Assembly: GCF_014874095.1 (NCBI RefSeq)
Contig: NZ_JADBEB010000001.1
Coordinates: 1,178,001-1,242,000, forward strand
Length of the DNA stretch: 64,000 bases
Direction: 5' to 3'
Origin: Plantactinospora soyae
Lineage (GTDB): Bacteria > Actinomycetota > Actinomycetes > Mycobacteriales > Micromonosporaceae
This document shows positions 53,151-61,334 of this stretch, piece after piece. Under the pieces are notes generated by a model, which saw only the letters and a program-made list of their open reading frames with translations, was not told the DNA's origin and made no database searches. Made by a program: the position numbers and the translations under genes. Numbering within the stretch: the first letter of the stretch is position 1; each line of letters opens with the position of its first letter.

Positions 53151-54002
53151 TCACTGGGTCGCCGGGCCGAGCGCCAGGCGGAGCCGGTCCACGGCCGCCC
53201 GGTCGCCGGTCCAACTGACCGCGTCCTCGGCCGAGCGCCGCCAGAGCCAGCGCAACAGCTGGTCCGGAGCGGCACTGATCGACGCGGCCGGGCCGGCACC
53301 GTCATCCTCCACCCCGGACGCCCGGGCGCCGGTCGACTCCGTGGCCGGCGCGGCCCGCTGCCCGGGGGTGACCCGCGACTCGGGGAACGCCGGCACGGCG
53401 TCGGTCGGAACGGACTCGACCTCCACAGCGTCCGGCCGGAGTCGGATCAGCCAGTTCGCCGGCCCGGCCGCCGCCCGGACCAGTACGGCCGACGTGGGCA
53501 GGACCTCCGAGAAGTCCTCCGGCCAGCGTCGGGTCCCGTAGGCCAGGAAGATCCGGAGCACCTCGTCGATGCCGTCGATGGCGAGGTCCGGGGGAACGTC
53601 GGTGACCGGTTGGCCGGTCGCCAACTCCGCGTCCAGCCGGTGGATGACCGTCTCCTGCGTCATCCGACGGATCCAGAAGCCGACGGTCTGGTTCGGGTCG
53701 TACCAGGTGGGTGCCGCCGCGGCCGCGTCCCGGCTGTCGAACTCGCCGCGCAGCGCGCGGTAGGCACGGTCGAGCACGGCCACCGGCTCCTCGCCGGACA
53801 GGTCCGGCGGCCAGTCCTCCGGCGCCCGCCCGGACCGCATGCACTCCACCTTGTGCAGGTAGACCACGGCGACGTGCCGAACCAGGTCTTCGACATTCCA
53901 GTCCGGACAGCTCGGCACGGCGGCGGTCAGGTCGGTCGACGCTACCTGCCGTAGCCGGGCCTGGTCGGCGGCCAGGCACTCCAGTAGTCGGACTCGCAGC
54001 AT
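53151..54002 (-). CDS. Mycothiol-dependent maleylpyruvate-isomerase-like protein
   Basis: 283 residues from ATG 54002. The N-terminal MDMPI/DinB-like four-helix domain shows VPSCPDWNVEDLVRHVAVVYLHKVECM with a metal-binding histidine, and MTQETVIHRLDAELATG with a second conserved histidine and aspartate. The C-terminal domain (from about 190) is of the SCP2-like type with LRWLWRRSAEDAVSWTGDRAAVDRL. Such proteins use mycothiol, the actinobacterial thiol, in conjugation or isomerisation reactions. The substrate is unknown. Confidence 0.85.
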   Translation of the reverse strand: MLRVRLLECLAADQARLRQVASTDLTAAVPSCPDWNVEDLVRHVAVVYLHKVECMRSGRAPEDWPPDLSGEEPVAVLDRAYRALRGEFDSRDAAAAAPTWYDPNQTVGFWIRRMTQETVIHRLDAELATGQPVTDVPPDLAIDGIDEVLRIFLAYGTRRWPEDFSEVLPTSAVLVRAAAGPANWLIRLRPDAVEVESVPTDAVPAFPESRVTPGQRAAPATESTGARASGVEDDGAGPAASISAAPDQLLRWLWRRSAEDAVSWTGDRAAVDRLRLALGPATQ

Positions 54003-54066
54003 TCCACCACCTAACCAGACCCGTACGACTTCCACCGGCCGCCGATCCGTCGCCCGGCCGAACCGG

Positions 54067-54118
54067 GTTAAGAAGGGGCCCTTCCTATACAGAAAGCGAT
54101 AAGAAGGGGCCCTTCCTT
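54067..54118 (-). repeat. 52-nt double-palindrome intergenic element, copy 3
   Basis: On the minus strand it begins AAGGAAGGGCCCCTTC, has the centre TATCGCTTTCTGTATAGG and ends AAGGGCCCCTTCTTAAC. The TAA stop codon of the MFS gene (54117-54119) overlaps the first two bases of the element, so the element touches the coding end. It reads in the same direction as that gene. Confidence 0.92.
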
Positions 54119-55436
54119 ACACCTCGGCGGGGGGCACCACGTAGAAGCGCGGCAGGGGGAGGATGCGCAGTCGCAACCGGGTGCCGGTCCGGTGCAGTTG
54201 CCAGACCAGTGCCACCACGGCGGTGGTCATCGAGATCAGTCCACCGATCCAGATGCTCGCCCCGGCGCCGAACCGCTCGGCGATCCAGCCGATGATCGGT
54301 GCGCCCACCGGGTTGGTGCCGAGGAACACCAGCACCCACAGCGACATGACCCGGCCCCGGAACGCCGCGTCGACGCCGAGCTGCACCCGCTGGTTCGAGG
54401 CCTGGGCGAAGAAGACCATGAAGAACCCGGTGAACGGCAGCAGCGTCAGGACCAGCCAGTACGTCGGAGCGAGCCCGACCAGGGTGCCGAACACACCGGT
54501 CGCCACCGCGGCACCCAGCACCGTCCACACCGATGGTCGGCTGCGCCGCCCGCTACCGGCCAACGCCCCGGCCAGCGCGCCCACCGCCAGCGCGGTGCTG
54601 AACAGGCCGAACGAGGCGGCGCCGGTGTTGAACACGGTCTTGGCCAGCGCGGCGAGGGTGAGCTGGAAGTTGAACAGGGTCATCCCCATCACCGACATCA
54701 GGGCCATCGGCAGCACCAGGTCGGAGCGGCGGGCGACGTACCGCAGACCGTCGATCACCCGGGCCGAATCACGGTCCTTGACCGGTGGCAGGTCGTCGCG
54801 GTGCAGCTCGGCGGGGCGAATCCGGATCATGCTGACCAGCGGGGCGATCGAGCCGACCGCCGCGATCATGAAGACCGGTCCGACGTCGAAGAGGGCGATC
54901 GCCACCCCGGCCACCGCCGGGCCGATGATCCGGGCGGAGTTGAACGTCGCGGCGGAGAGCGCCAGCGCGTTCGGCAGCAGTGGCGTACCGACGAGTTCGG
55001 AGACGAACGACTGCCGTACCGGGGTCTCGACCGCGTTCGCCGTACCGAGCAGGGCGGCGAAGACGAAAACGTGCCACAGCTGCACCACGCCGGTGATCAC
55101 CAGCGTGCTCATGGCCAGCGCCAGGATGCTCCAGGTGGTGTTCGCGACGAAGAGCAGGATCCGCTTGTCGTACCGGTCGGCCAACCGGCCGGAGAGCAGG
55201 GTGAGCAGGAGCACCGGGGTGAACTGCAACGCGACGACCACGCCCAGCGCGGTGGCCGAGTCGTCCGACAGATCGAGGACCAGCCAGTCCTGTGCGACGA
55301 ACATCATCCACACGCCGATCAACTTGATCAGCTGGCCGGTGGCGAAGAGTCGGTAGTTGCGAATCGTCATGGACTGGAAGGTGGTGCTCAGCTTTGCCCG
55401 CACTCGGGGTGCGCCTCCTCGGGTCGTACGCGTCAT
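54117..55436 (-). CDS. MFS transporter (EntS-like exporter)
   Basis: 439 residues with about twelve hydrophobic helices. Characteristic stretches are FQSMTIRNYRLFATGQLIKLIGVWM, LLSGRLADRYDKRILLF, and NAVETPVRQSFVSELVG. This group exports drugs or siderophore-like solutes. It lies 72 bp downstream of a MarR-type regulator gene in the same direction, suggesting a regulated efflux operon. The stop codon is inside the 52-nt repeat. Confidence 0.9.
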   Translation of the reverse strand: MTRTTRGGAPRVRAKLSTTFQSMTIRNYRLFATGQLIKLIGVWMMFVAQDWLVLDLSDDSATALGVVVALQFTPVLLLTLLSGRLADRYDKRILLFVANTTWSILALAMSTLVITGVVQLWHVFVFAALLGTANAVETPVRQSFVSELVGTPLLPNALALSAATFNSARIIGPAVAGVAIALFDVGPVFMIAAVGSIAPLVSMIRIRPAELHRDDLPPVKDRDSARVIDGLRYVARRSDLVLPMALMSVMGMTLFNFQLTLAALAKTVFNTGAASFGLFSTALAVGALAGALAGSGRRSRPSVWTVLGAAVATGVFGTLVGLAPTYWLVLTLLPFTGFFMVFFAQASNQRVQLGVDAAFRGRVMSLWVLVFLGTNPVGAPIIGWIAERFGAGASIWIGGLISMTTAVVALVWQLHRTGTRLRLRILPLPRFYVVPPAEV

Positions 55437-55508
55437 CCGTCGATCCCCGGCCTCCGCGTTGCGGCCGGGAGTCCTGGTGGACGAAGCGGACCCGAAGCTG
55501 TGCGGCGG

Positions 55509-55940
55509 TCAGTCGCGCGCCACCTTCTGCAGGATCTCCGCGGCACGCTGGAGCGCGTCGCGTTCTTCCAGGGTCAACTCGGCGAGCCGGCTCGCCAGCC
55601 ACTCGTTGCGGGCCCGGTCGAACTGGGCCAGCACCGCGCGGCCGGAGTCGGTCGCCGCGAGGATGACCTGGCGGCCGTCGGTCGGATGGGGGGTGCGCTG
55701 TACGAGACCGCGCTCCTCCAACTTCGCGACGATCTTGGTCATCGTCGGCGGCTGGACCCGTTCGGTGTCGGCCAGCTCACGCGGCGTCAACGCGCCGGCC
55801 AGCTCCAGGCTGGTCAACGCGGAGAGTTGGGTCGCCGTGAGGTCGCCCACCGGTCGGGTCTGCCGTACCCGTCGGTTCAGTCGGGTGATCGCGTCGCGCA
55901 GCAACGTCGCAAGCTGCGCCGGTGGCATGCGCTTCGCCAT
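55509..55940 (-). CDS. MarR-family transcriptional regulator
   Basis: 143 residues from ATG 55940 (GTG 55958 is possible). The winged-helix domain is clear: LTATQLSALTSLELAGALTPRELADTERVQPPTMTKIVAKLEERGLVQRTPHPTDGRQVILAATDSGRAVL. The helices at both ends would form the dimer interface. It is followed by an MFS exporter gene, and an inverted repeat sits directly upstream, which fits autoregulation with ligand-induced efflux. Confidence 0.92.
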   Translation of the reverse strand: MAKRMPPAQLATLLRDAITRLNRRVRQTRPVGDLTATQLSALTSLELAGALTPRELADTERVQPPTMTKIVAKLEERGLVQRTPHPTDGRQVILAATDSGRAVLAQFDRARNEWLASRLAELTLEERDALQRAAEILQKVARD

Positions 55941-55961
55941 CACCGTCCACTCCGTCACGAT

Positions 55962-55991
55962 CGTTAGCCTAACTAATAAGCCAGGCTAACG
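55962..55991. promoter_or_regulatory. Inverted repeat CGTTAGCCT-N12-AGGCTAACG, candidate MarR operator
   Basis: Perfect 9-bp arms lie 22 bp upstream of the MarR-type gene start. The spacer (AACTAATAAGCC) is AT-rich and may hold the -10 sequence. The arms resemble half of a DtxR/IdeR iron box, so control by an iron regulator is an alternative. Confidence 0.55.
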
Positions 55992-56039
55992 ACCACTCGT
56001 TATGACCACCGTCACCGCCCGGGATGGGCGGTTCGCAGA

Positions 56040-57518
56040 CTAGAACAGCAGGGTCTCGATCGGGCCGCGCAGGAAGTACAGCACGAAGAGCGCCGCCACC
56101 CCGTACAACAGGGGGTGCACCTCGCGGGCCTTGCCCCGGGCCGCCTTGACCAGCACGTAGCTGATCACGCCGGCCCCGATGCCGTTGGAGATGGAGTAGG
56201 TGAACGGCATCAGCACGATGGTGAGGAACGCCGGGATCGCGATCTCGTAGTCGTTCCAGTCGATGGTCCGCACCGCGGTCATCATCAGGAAGCCGACGAT
56301 CACCAGCGCCACGGACGCCGCCTCGAACGGCACCACCACGACCAGCGGCGCCAGGAACATCGCCAGCAGGAAGAGCCCGCCGGTCACCAGGTTGGCCGCG
56401 CCGGTCCGGGCACCCTCGGCGACCCCGGCCGCGCTCTCGATGTACGACGTGTTGCTCGACGTGCTCGCCGCACCGCCGGCCGCCGCGGCGACCGAGTCCA
56501 CGAAGAGGATCTCCCGGGTACGCGGCAGCATCTTCCGCTCGTCGAGCAGATCGGCCTCCTGCCCGACGGCGACCATCGTGCCCATCGTGTCGAAGAAGTC
56601 CGTGATCAACAGCGTGAAGACGAACATGATCGCGACGAGGACGCCGGCCCGCTGCCAGGAGCCGAGCAGGTCGAATTCGCCCAGCAGGGACAGGTCGGGG
56701 GTGTCCACCACCTTCTCCGGCAGCGCCGGAACGTTCAGCGACCAGCCGGCGGGGTTGGGCCGCCCGTCCACCATCGACGGGCCGACCTTGGCGATCGCCT
56801 CGACCACGATCGCCAGCACCGTCGAGGCGAGGATGCCGATCAGGATCGCGCCCCGGACCCGACGTACCACCAGCACGAGCGTCACCAGCAGGCCGAGCAC
56901 GAAGACCAGGGCCGGCCAGGTCACCAGCTTGCCGCCGATGCCCAACCCGACCGGCACGGTGGTGTTGGCGGCGTCGGGCAGCCGCCGGACGAACCCGGCG
57001 TCCACCAGCCCGATGATGGTCAGGAAGAGCCCGATGCCCACCCCGATCGCGGTCTTGAGCTGCGTGGGGACCGCCCGGAACACGGCGGTACGCAGCCCGG
57101 TGAGCACCAGGATGGCGATGATCACACCCTCGATCACCACCAGGCCCATCGCGTCGGCCCAGGTCATCTGCGGCGCGATCTCGTACGCCACCAGCGCGTT
57201 CACTCCGAGCCCGGCGGCCAGCGCCAGCGGGAACCGGCCGACGACGCCCATCAGGATCGTCATGATCCCGGCCACCAGCGCGGTCCCGGCGGCCAGCGCC
57301 GGAATGGCCAGCTTCGCACCGTCGCCGTCGACGGCGTTGCCCAGGATCAGCGGGTTGAGCACCACGATGTAGGCCATCGTGAAGAAGGTGGCGAGGCCGC
57401 CCCGCATCTCCCGGCTCAGCGTCGAGCCGCGTGCCGTGATCTCGAAGTACCGGTCGAAGGCGTTACGGGGGGCGGGCCTGTCGGCCCGGGAGGCGGGCTC
57501 GGCCGGGCTGTTGTCCAT
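56040..57518 (-). CDS. NCS2-family purine permease (AzgA-like)
   Basis: 492 residues from ATG 57518 (GAGGATC upstream). About 13 membrane helices are seen. The AzgA-like signatures are FFTMAYIVVLNPLIL near the start, AAGLGVNALVAYEIAP, FTLLITDFFDTMGTMVAVGQEADLL, and SSNTSYIESAAGVAEGARTGAANL. It should import hypoxanthine, adenine or guanine with protons. It is divergent from the DUF2530 gene. No purine riboswitch is visible in its leader. Confidence 0.92.
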   Translation of the reverse strand: MDNSPAEPASRADRPAPRNAFDRYFEITARGSTLSREMRGGLATFFTMAYIVVLNPLILGNAVDGDGAKLAIPALAAGTALVAGIMTILMGVVGRFPLALAAGLGVNALVAYEIAPQMTWADAMGLVVIEGVIIAILVLTGLRTAVFRAVPTQLKTAIGVGIGLFLTIIGLVDAGFVRRLPDAANTTVPVGLGIGGKLVTWPALVFVLGLLVTLVLVVRRVRGAILIGILASTVLAIVVEAIAKVGPSMVDGRPNPAGWSLNVPALPEKVVDTPDLSLLGEFDLLGSWQRAGVLVAIMFVFTLLITDFFDTMGTMVAVGQEADLLDERKMLPRTREILFVDSVAAAAGGAASTSSNTSYIESAAGVAEGARTGAANLVTGGLFLLAMFLAPLVVVVPFEAASVALVIVGFLMMTAVRTIDWNDYEIAIPAFLTIVLMPFTYSISNGIGAGVISYVLVKAARGKAREVHPLLYGVAALFVLYFLRGPIETLLF

Positions 57519-57632
57519 CGGATCCTCGCGAGGGTTATTCGAGTTTGATCCGCGCATCGTCCCAGATCACCGGTTACCGACCAAGACCTGCCCGGTTACC
57601 AACAACGACCCGCGCGGCCGTACGCTGGAACG

Positions 57633-57875
57633 GTGCCCGAGGAGCCGCAGATCGAGCCGCTCGACCCGCCGATGGTGCCGTTCGCCGTCGCCGGGATCGT
57701 CGCCTGGGCCGTGGTCGGACTGGTGCTCCTGGTCTTCTTCCGGGACTGGCTCACCGACCGGGGACACGAGAACTGGCTCTGGACCTGCCTCGCCGGCTTC
57801 CTGGTCGGCTTCCCCGGGCTGGCCGTGATGCTCCGGCACGACGCCAACCGCCGACGCCGGCGCGGCGCGGCCTGA
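57633..57875 (+). CDS. DUF2530 small membrane protein
   Basis: 80 residues from GTG 57633. It has two transmembrane helices (MVPFAVAGIVAWAVVGLVLLVF and WLWTCLAGFLVGFPGLAVML) with a basic C-terminus RRRRRGAA. The pattern FRDWLTDRGHENWLWTCLAGF is typical of DUF2530, a family of unknown function in actinobacteria that I recall next to DUF3027 genes, as here. Confidence 0.88.
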   Translation: MPEEPQIEPLDPPMVPFAVAGIVAWAVVGLVLLVFFRDWLTDRGHENWLWTCLAGFLVGFPGLAVMLRHDANRRRRRGAA

Positions 57876-57881
57876 ACCCCG

Positions 57882-57901
57882 CCGGTACCGCGACGTACCG
57901 G
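57882..57901. terminator. Short hairpin between convergent DUF2530 and DUF3027 genes
   Basis: CCGGTAC (57882-57888) pairs with GTACCGG (57895-57901) around a 6-nt loop, between the two stop codons. The stem is 7 bp; weak but correctly placed. Confidence 0.4.
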
Positions 57902-57911
57902 AAGCCACCGC

Positions 57912-58733
57912 TCAGCCGTGCCCGTACGGCTCCGCCGGCTCGGCGGCGTCGACCGAGCCGGGTGCCCGGCTGACCGCGATCGCCTCCACCTCGCTGTCGT
58001 CGTAGATCGTCGGCAGCTCGTCGACCGGCGTCTCGGTGGCCTCCAGCATCGTCTCGGAGTGCGCGCCACAGCCGTGGTCGGCGCTGACCGCCCGGCCGTC
58101 GTCGGGAGCGAAGAAGTTTCCGCAGACCCCGAACGCCTGGCGCATGGCGCCGGCCAGCGGCAGGTAGAAACCGCACGTTCCGCAGCGCGCGGTCCGGGGC
58201 GCGGCGGCGGCGATCGGCGCCGTCGGGCCGTGATCTCCGTCGTACCACCGCTGGGCGGTCTCCATCCGCCCCTCCCGGGACATCACCCGGGGCCGGCCGA
58301 GACCGAGTTCCCAGGAGGTCTCCTCGACGGCGGGATCGTCGGAGAGCAGGTAGCCGGGAACGAGCCGATCGTCGTCCGGCATGGTGGGCAGCAGGTCGCC
58401 GACGCCGAGATCGCCCGGCTGGAGCCGCTCCTGCCACGGCAGCCAGCTCGGCGCCATCATCGCGTCCGGGCCGGGCAGCAGGAAGGTCTCGCAGACCGTG
58501 ACTTGCCGACTGCGCGGCACCCGGGTCACCGTCACCGCCCACCGCCAGCCCCGGTAGCCGGCCAGCTGGCACTCGAAGAGATGCGTCACCAGGCGGTCGC
58601 CCTCGGCGATCGCACCCAGATGATCGCCAATGTCCGTCGAGTCGACCTCGGTGATGCCATCCCGCGCCACGTCGACGGCGCTGGCGCAAACCTGGTCGAG
58701 ACGGGCCGCGCGAGCGGCGGTGCTCCTGGTCAC
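57912..58733 (-). CDS. DUF3027 protein
   Basis: 273 residues from GTG 58733; a longer start at GTG 58784 is possible. DUF3027 features are ARLDQVCASAVDVARDGITEVD, the tryptophan-rich LAGYRGWRWAVTVTRVPRSRQVTVCETFLLPGPDAMMAPSWLPWQERLQPGDLGVGDLL, and a cysteine pair in ARCGTCGFYLPL plus GVCGNFFAPDDG followed by DHGCGAHSE, probably a zinc ribbon. The family is restricted to actinobacteria, as far as I know, and has no assigned function. Confidence 0.9.
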   Translation of the reverse strand: MTRSTAARAARLDQVCASAVDVARDGITEVDSTDIGDHLGAIAEGDRLVTHLFECQLAGYRGWRWAVTVTRVPRSRQVTVCETFLLPGPDAMMAPSWLPWQERLQPGDLGVGDLLPTMPDDDRLVPGYLLSDDPAVEETSWELGLGRPRVMSREGRMETAQRWYDGDHGPTAPIAAAAPRTARCGTCGFYLPLAGAMRQAFGVCGNFFAPDDGRAVSADHGCGAHSETMLEATETPVDELPTIYDDSEVEAIAVSRAPGSVDAAEPAEPYGHG

Positions 58734-58850
58734 CCACCCATTGTTGCCTATCCTTGACGACGGGTCGGCGGCACTCCCCGGCACCGATCGGCCAGAGATA
58801 CTTCGGCACAGATCCGACCGTCGTCGACCGGATGGGCGAGGATGGTGCTC

Positions 58851-60566
58851 ATGCCGCTGTTCACCCGCTCTGGGCGGTCGGTCCCCGGGCGCCTCGTCGG
58901 CACCGTCATCCGGGCCGTCAGGCTGCTGTTTCGCGGCTCACTGGGCAGCGCACGCTGGACGACCCGCCGGGTCGCCCGGGTACGCGAGAAGGGCGCCGGC
59001 GGGGAGACCGGCATGGTCCGGCTGTTCGACCTGCACGCCGCCTCCTGTGCCGGCGACACGTTGATCACGATCGGCCTGGCCGGAACGATCTTCTTCAACG
59101 CCCCGCTGGGCGAGGCGCGCAGCAAGGTCGCGCTCTACCTGTTGATCACCATGGTCCCCTTCGCACTCCTCGCCCCGGTGGTGGGGCCGCTGCTCGACCA
59201 CTTCCGGCACGGGCGCCGCTACGCACTGGCCGCCACCATGCTCGGGCGGGCCTTCCTCGCCTGGCTGATCTCGGACTACATCCACGGCTTCGGGCTCTAC
59301 CCGGCCGCCTTCGGCGTACTGGCGCTGTCCCGGGCGTACGGCGTGGCCCGCTCGGCGGCCGTACCCCGACTGCTGCCGGAGCGGATGGGGCTGTCCCAGG
59401 CCGGCGCCCGGGCCAGCGTGTACGGCTCGATCGCCGGTGGCCTGGTCGCCCCGATCGGACTGGCCGCCTTCTGGTTCGGTCCACAGTGGCCGCTACGGGT
59501 CGCCTCGGTGATCTTCCTGATCGGCATGGTGATCGCGCTGCGCCTGCCGCCCCGGGCCGACTCCGACCCGCCGGAGGTCGTACCCCGGGCCTTCCAGGCG
59601 TTCCGGAAGGGGCGGAACGGGCGTGAACGGGCGCTCGGCCGGGGTGGGCCGGCCGGCCGGCTGGTGATCGGTGCCCTCGTCGGCAGCGCCACCCTGCGCG
59701 GCCTCTACGGCTTCCTGCTGCTCTTCCTCGCCTTCGCCATCAAGGCCGGCGACGTGGACACCGACCTGTTCGGCCGGCGGCTCAGTGACGAGGCGGCGCT
59801 CGGGGTGGTCGGCGGCGGGCTCGCGATCGGCACGTTCCTGGCCACCGCGGTCGGCACCCGGCTGCGCATCCACCGGCCCGTGGCGTTGCAGGCCGCCGGC
59901 CTGGTCGTGGTCACCGCCGTCGGGGTGCTGGCCACGCTCCGGTTCTCCCTGCTGCTGGTCGCACTGCTCTGCCTGGTCACCGCCGTGATCAGCGGCATCG
60001 CCAAGCTGGCCGTCGACGCCTCCATTCAGGAACGGGTCCGGGAACGGCTTCGAGCGACCGCGTTCGCCCACTCCGAAACCGCCCTGATGCTCGCCTTCGT
60101 CGCCGGGGGTGCCCTGGGCCTGATCCCGGTCGACGGCCGGGTCGGGATCGGCGTACTGACCGGGATCGCGGCGTTGGCCACGGTCCGGGCCCTGATCGTC
60201 GCCGGGCGGCTACGGAACGAGCGGCTGTCCGGACGGGCCATGGCCGACAGCGACCAGCCGGACGGCGACGTACCCGACACCGACGGACCCGACGACGGAC
60301 GGCCCGGACCGGACCGACCGGCCCCGGACCGGGCCGGACCGGAGCAGCCCGGTGCGCGGCGGCCGACCGACGAGGACCCCACGCCGGTCTCGCCGGCTCC
60401 GCCGGTCGACCCGCCGACCGCCGGCCCGGCCAACGGCGGACCCGACGACGGCGACGAGGATCCGGATCTCGCGCCGCCCGGCTACCACATCTACCGGCCG
60501 TCCTCGGCGGTCACCGGCCCCGGGCCGGGCGACGAGGGCTCCCGCCGGGAATCCCGGGGGCCGTAG
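58851..60566 (+). CDS. MFS transporter with long disordered C-terminal tail
   Basis: 571 residues from ATG 58851 (GAGG 9 nt upstream; ATG 58842 is an alternative). About twelve helices occupy residues 65-460, with GETGMVRLFDLHAASCAGDTLITIGL and ARSAAVPRLLPERMGL. The last 110 residues are an acidic Pro/Asp/Gly-rich tail, ending in the conserved-looking APPGYHIYRP. The stop overlaps the start of mqnB by one base (TAGTG), so the two are co-translated. I associate this order (DUF3027, MFS, futalosine hydrolase) with actinomycete chromosomes. The substrate is unknown. Confidence 0.87.
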   Translation: MPLFTRSGRSVPGRLVGTVIRAVRLLFRGSLGSARWTTRRVARVREKGAGGETGMVRLFDLHAASCAGDTLITIGLAGTIFFNAPLGEARSKVALYLLITMVPFALLAPVVGPLLDHFRHGRRYALAATMLGRAFLAWLISDYIHGFGLYPAAFGVLALSRAYGVARSAAVPRLLPERMGLSQAGARASVYGSIAGGLVAPIGLAAFWFGPQWPLRVASVIFLIGMVIALRLPPRADSDPPEVVPRAFQAFRKGRNGRERALGRGGPAGRLVIGALVGSATLRGLYGFLLLFLAFAIKAGDVDTDLFGRRLSDEAALGVVGGGLAIGTFLATAVGTRLRIHRPVALQAAGLVVVTAVGVLATLRFSLLLVALLCLVTAVISGIAKLAVDASIQERVRERLRATAFAHSETALMLAFVAGGALGLIPVDGRVGIGVLTGIAALATVRALIVAGRLRNERLSGRAMADSDQPDGDVPDTDGPDDGRPGPDRPAPDRAGPEQPGARRPTDEDPTPVSPAPPVDPPTAGPANGGPDDGDEDPDLAPPGYHIYRPSSAVTGPGPGDEGSRRESRGP

Positions 60567-61216
60567 TGGACGACGGGGTACTTATCGTCACGGCCGTTCC
60601 CGCCGAGGCCGACGCGGTCCGGGCCGGGCTGGTCGGCGACGCGGTGACCGTCGAGCCGGTCGGGGTGGGTCCGGCGGCGGCCGCCGCCGGCACGGCCCGG
60701 CTGATCGCGCTGGCCGAGGCGGCCGGACGGCCGTACCGGGCGGTGCTCAGTGCCGGGATCGGCGGCGGATTCCCCGGCCTCGCCCCGGTCGGATCGATCG
60801 TCGTCGCGACCCGCAGCGTCGCCGCCGACCTCGGCGCCGAATCACCGGACGGCTTCCTCACCCTGGACGAGCTGGGCTTCGGCGCCACCTCCGCCCCGGC
60901 CGACCCGGCCCTGCTGGAGATCCTGCGCAGCGGACTGCCGCACGCGGTCACCGGCGCGGTCCTCACCCTCGGCACCGTGACCGGAACCACGGCGACCACC
61001 CTGGCCCTGCTCGCCCGGCACCCGGACGCGGTGGCCGAGGCCATGGAGGGGTACGGGGTGGCCGTCGCCGCCGCCGGTGCCGGGTTGCCCTTCGCCGAGC
61101 TGCGGGCCGTCTCCAACCCGATCGGCCCGCGTGACCGGTCGGCGTGGCGGATCGGCGACGCCTTCGCCGCCCTGACCGCCGCCGCGACCGTACTCGGCAA
61201 GGAACTCGCCGGATAG
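60566..61216 (+). CDS. mqnB: Futalosine hydrolase
   Basis: 216 residues from GTG 60566. It is of the nucleoside-phosphorylase-like fold, with ILIVTAVPAEADAV at the start, VLSAGIGGGFPGLAPVGSIVVATRS as phosphate/ribose-site region, and EAMEGYGVAVAAAGAGLPFAELRAVSNPIGPRDRSAW with the catalytic glutamate segment. It splits futalosine to dehypoxanthinyl futalosine and hypoxanthine in the futalosine route to menaquinone. The mqnD gene lies 2.2 kb to the right, supporting the assignment. Confidence 0.92.
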   Translation: MDDGVLIVTAVPAEADAVRAGLVGDAVTVEPVGVGPAAAAAGTARLIALAEAAGRPYRAVLSAGIGGGFPGLAPVGSIVVATRSVAADLGAESPDGFLTLDELGFGATSAPADPALLEILRSGLPHAVTGAVLTLGTVTGTTATTLALLARHPDAVAEAMEGYGVAVAAAGAGLPFAELRAVSNPIGPRDRSAWRIGDAFAALTAAATVLGKELAG

Positions 61217-61334
61217 CCGTCGGCGGAGAACCGGAGCGGGGAGCCGATGGCACGGCCGGGAGGATCCCGGTTCGGGCAGCGACGGTCCGGACGCCCAGGC
61301 CGGTCAGCCGGCGTGCCCGGACGTCTTGGGCCGG

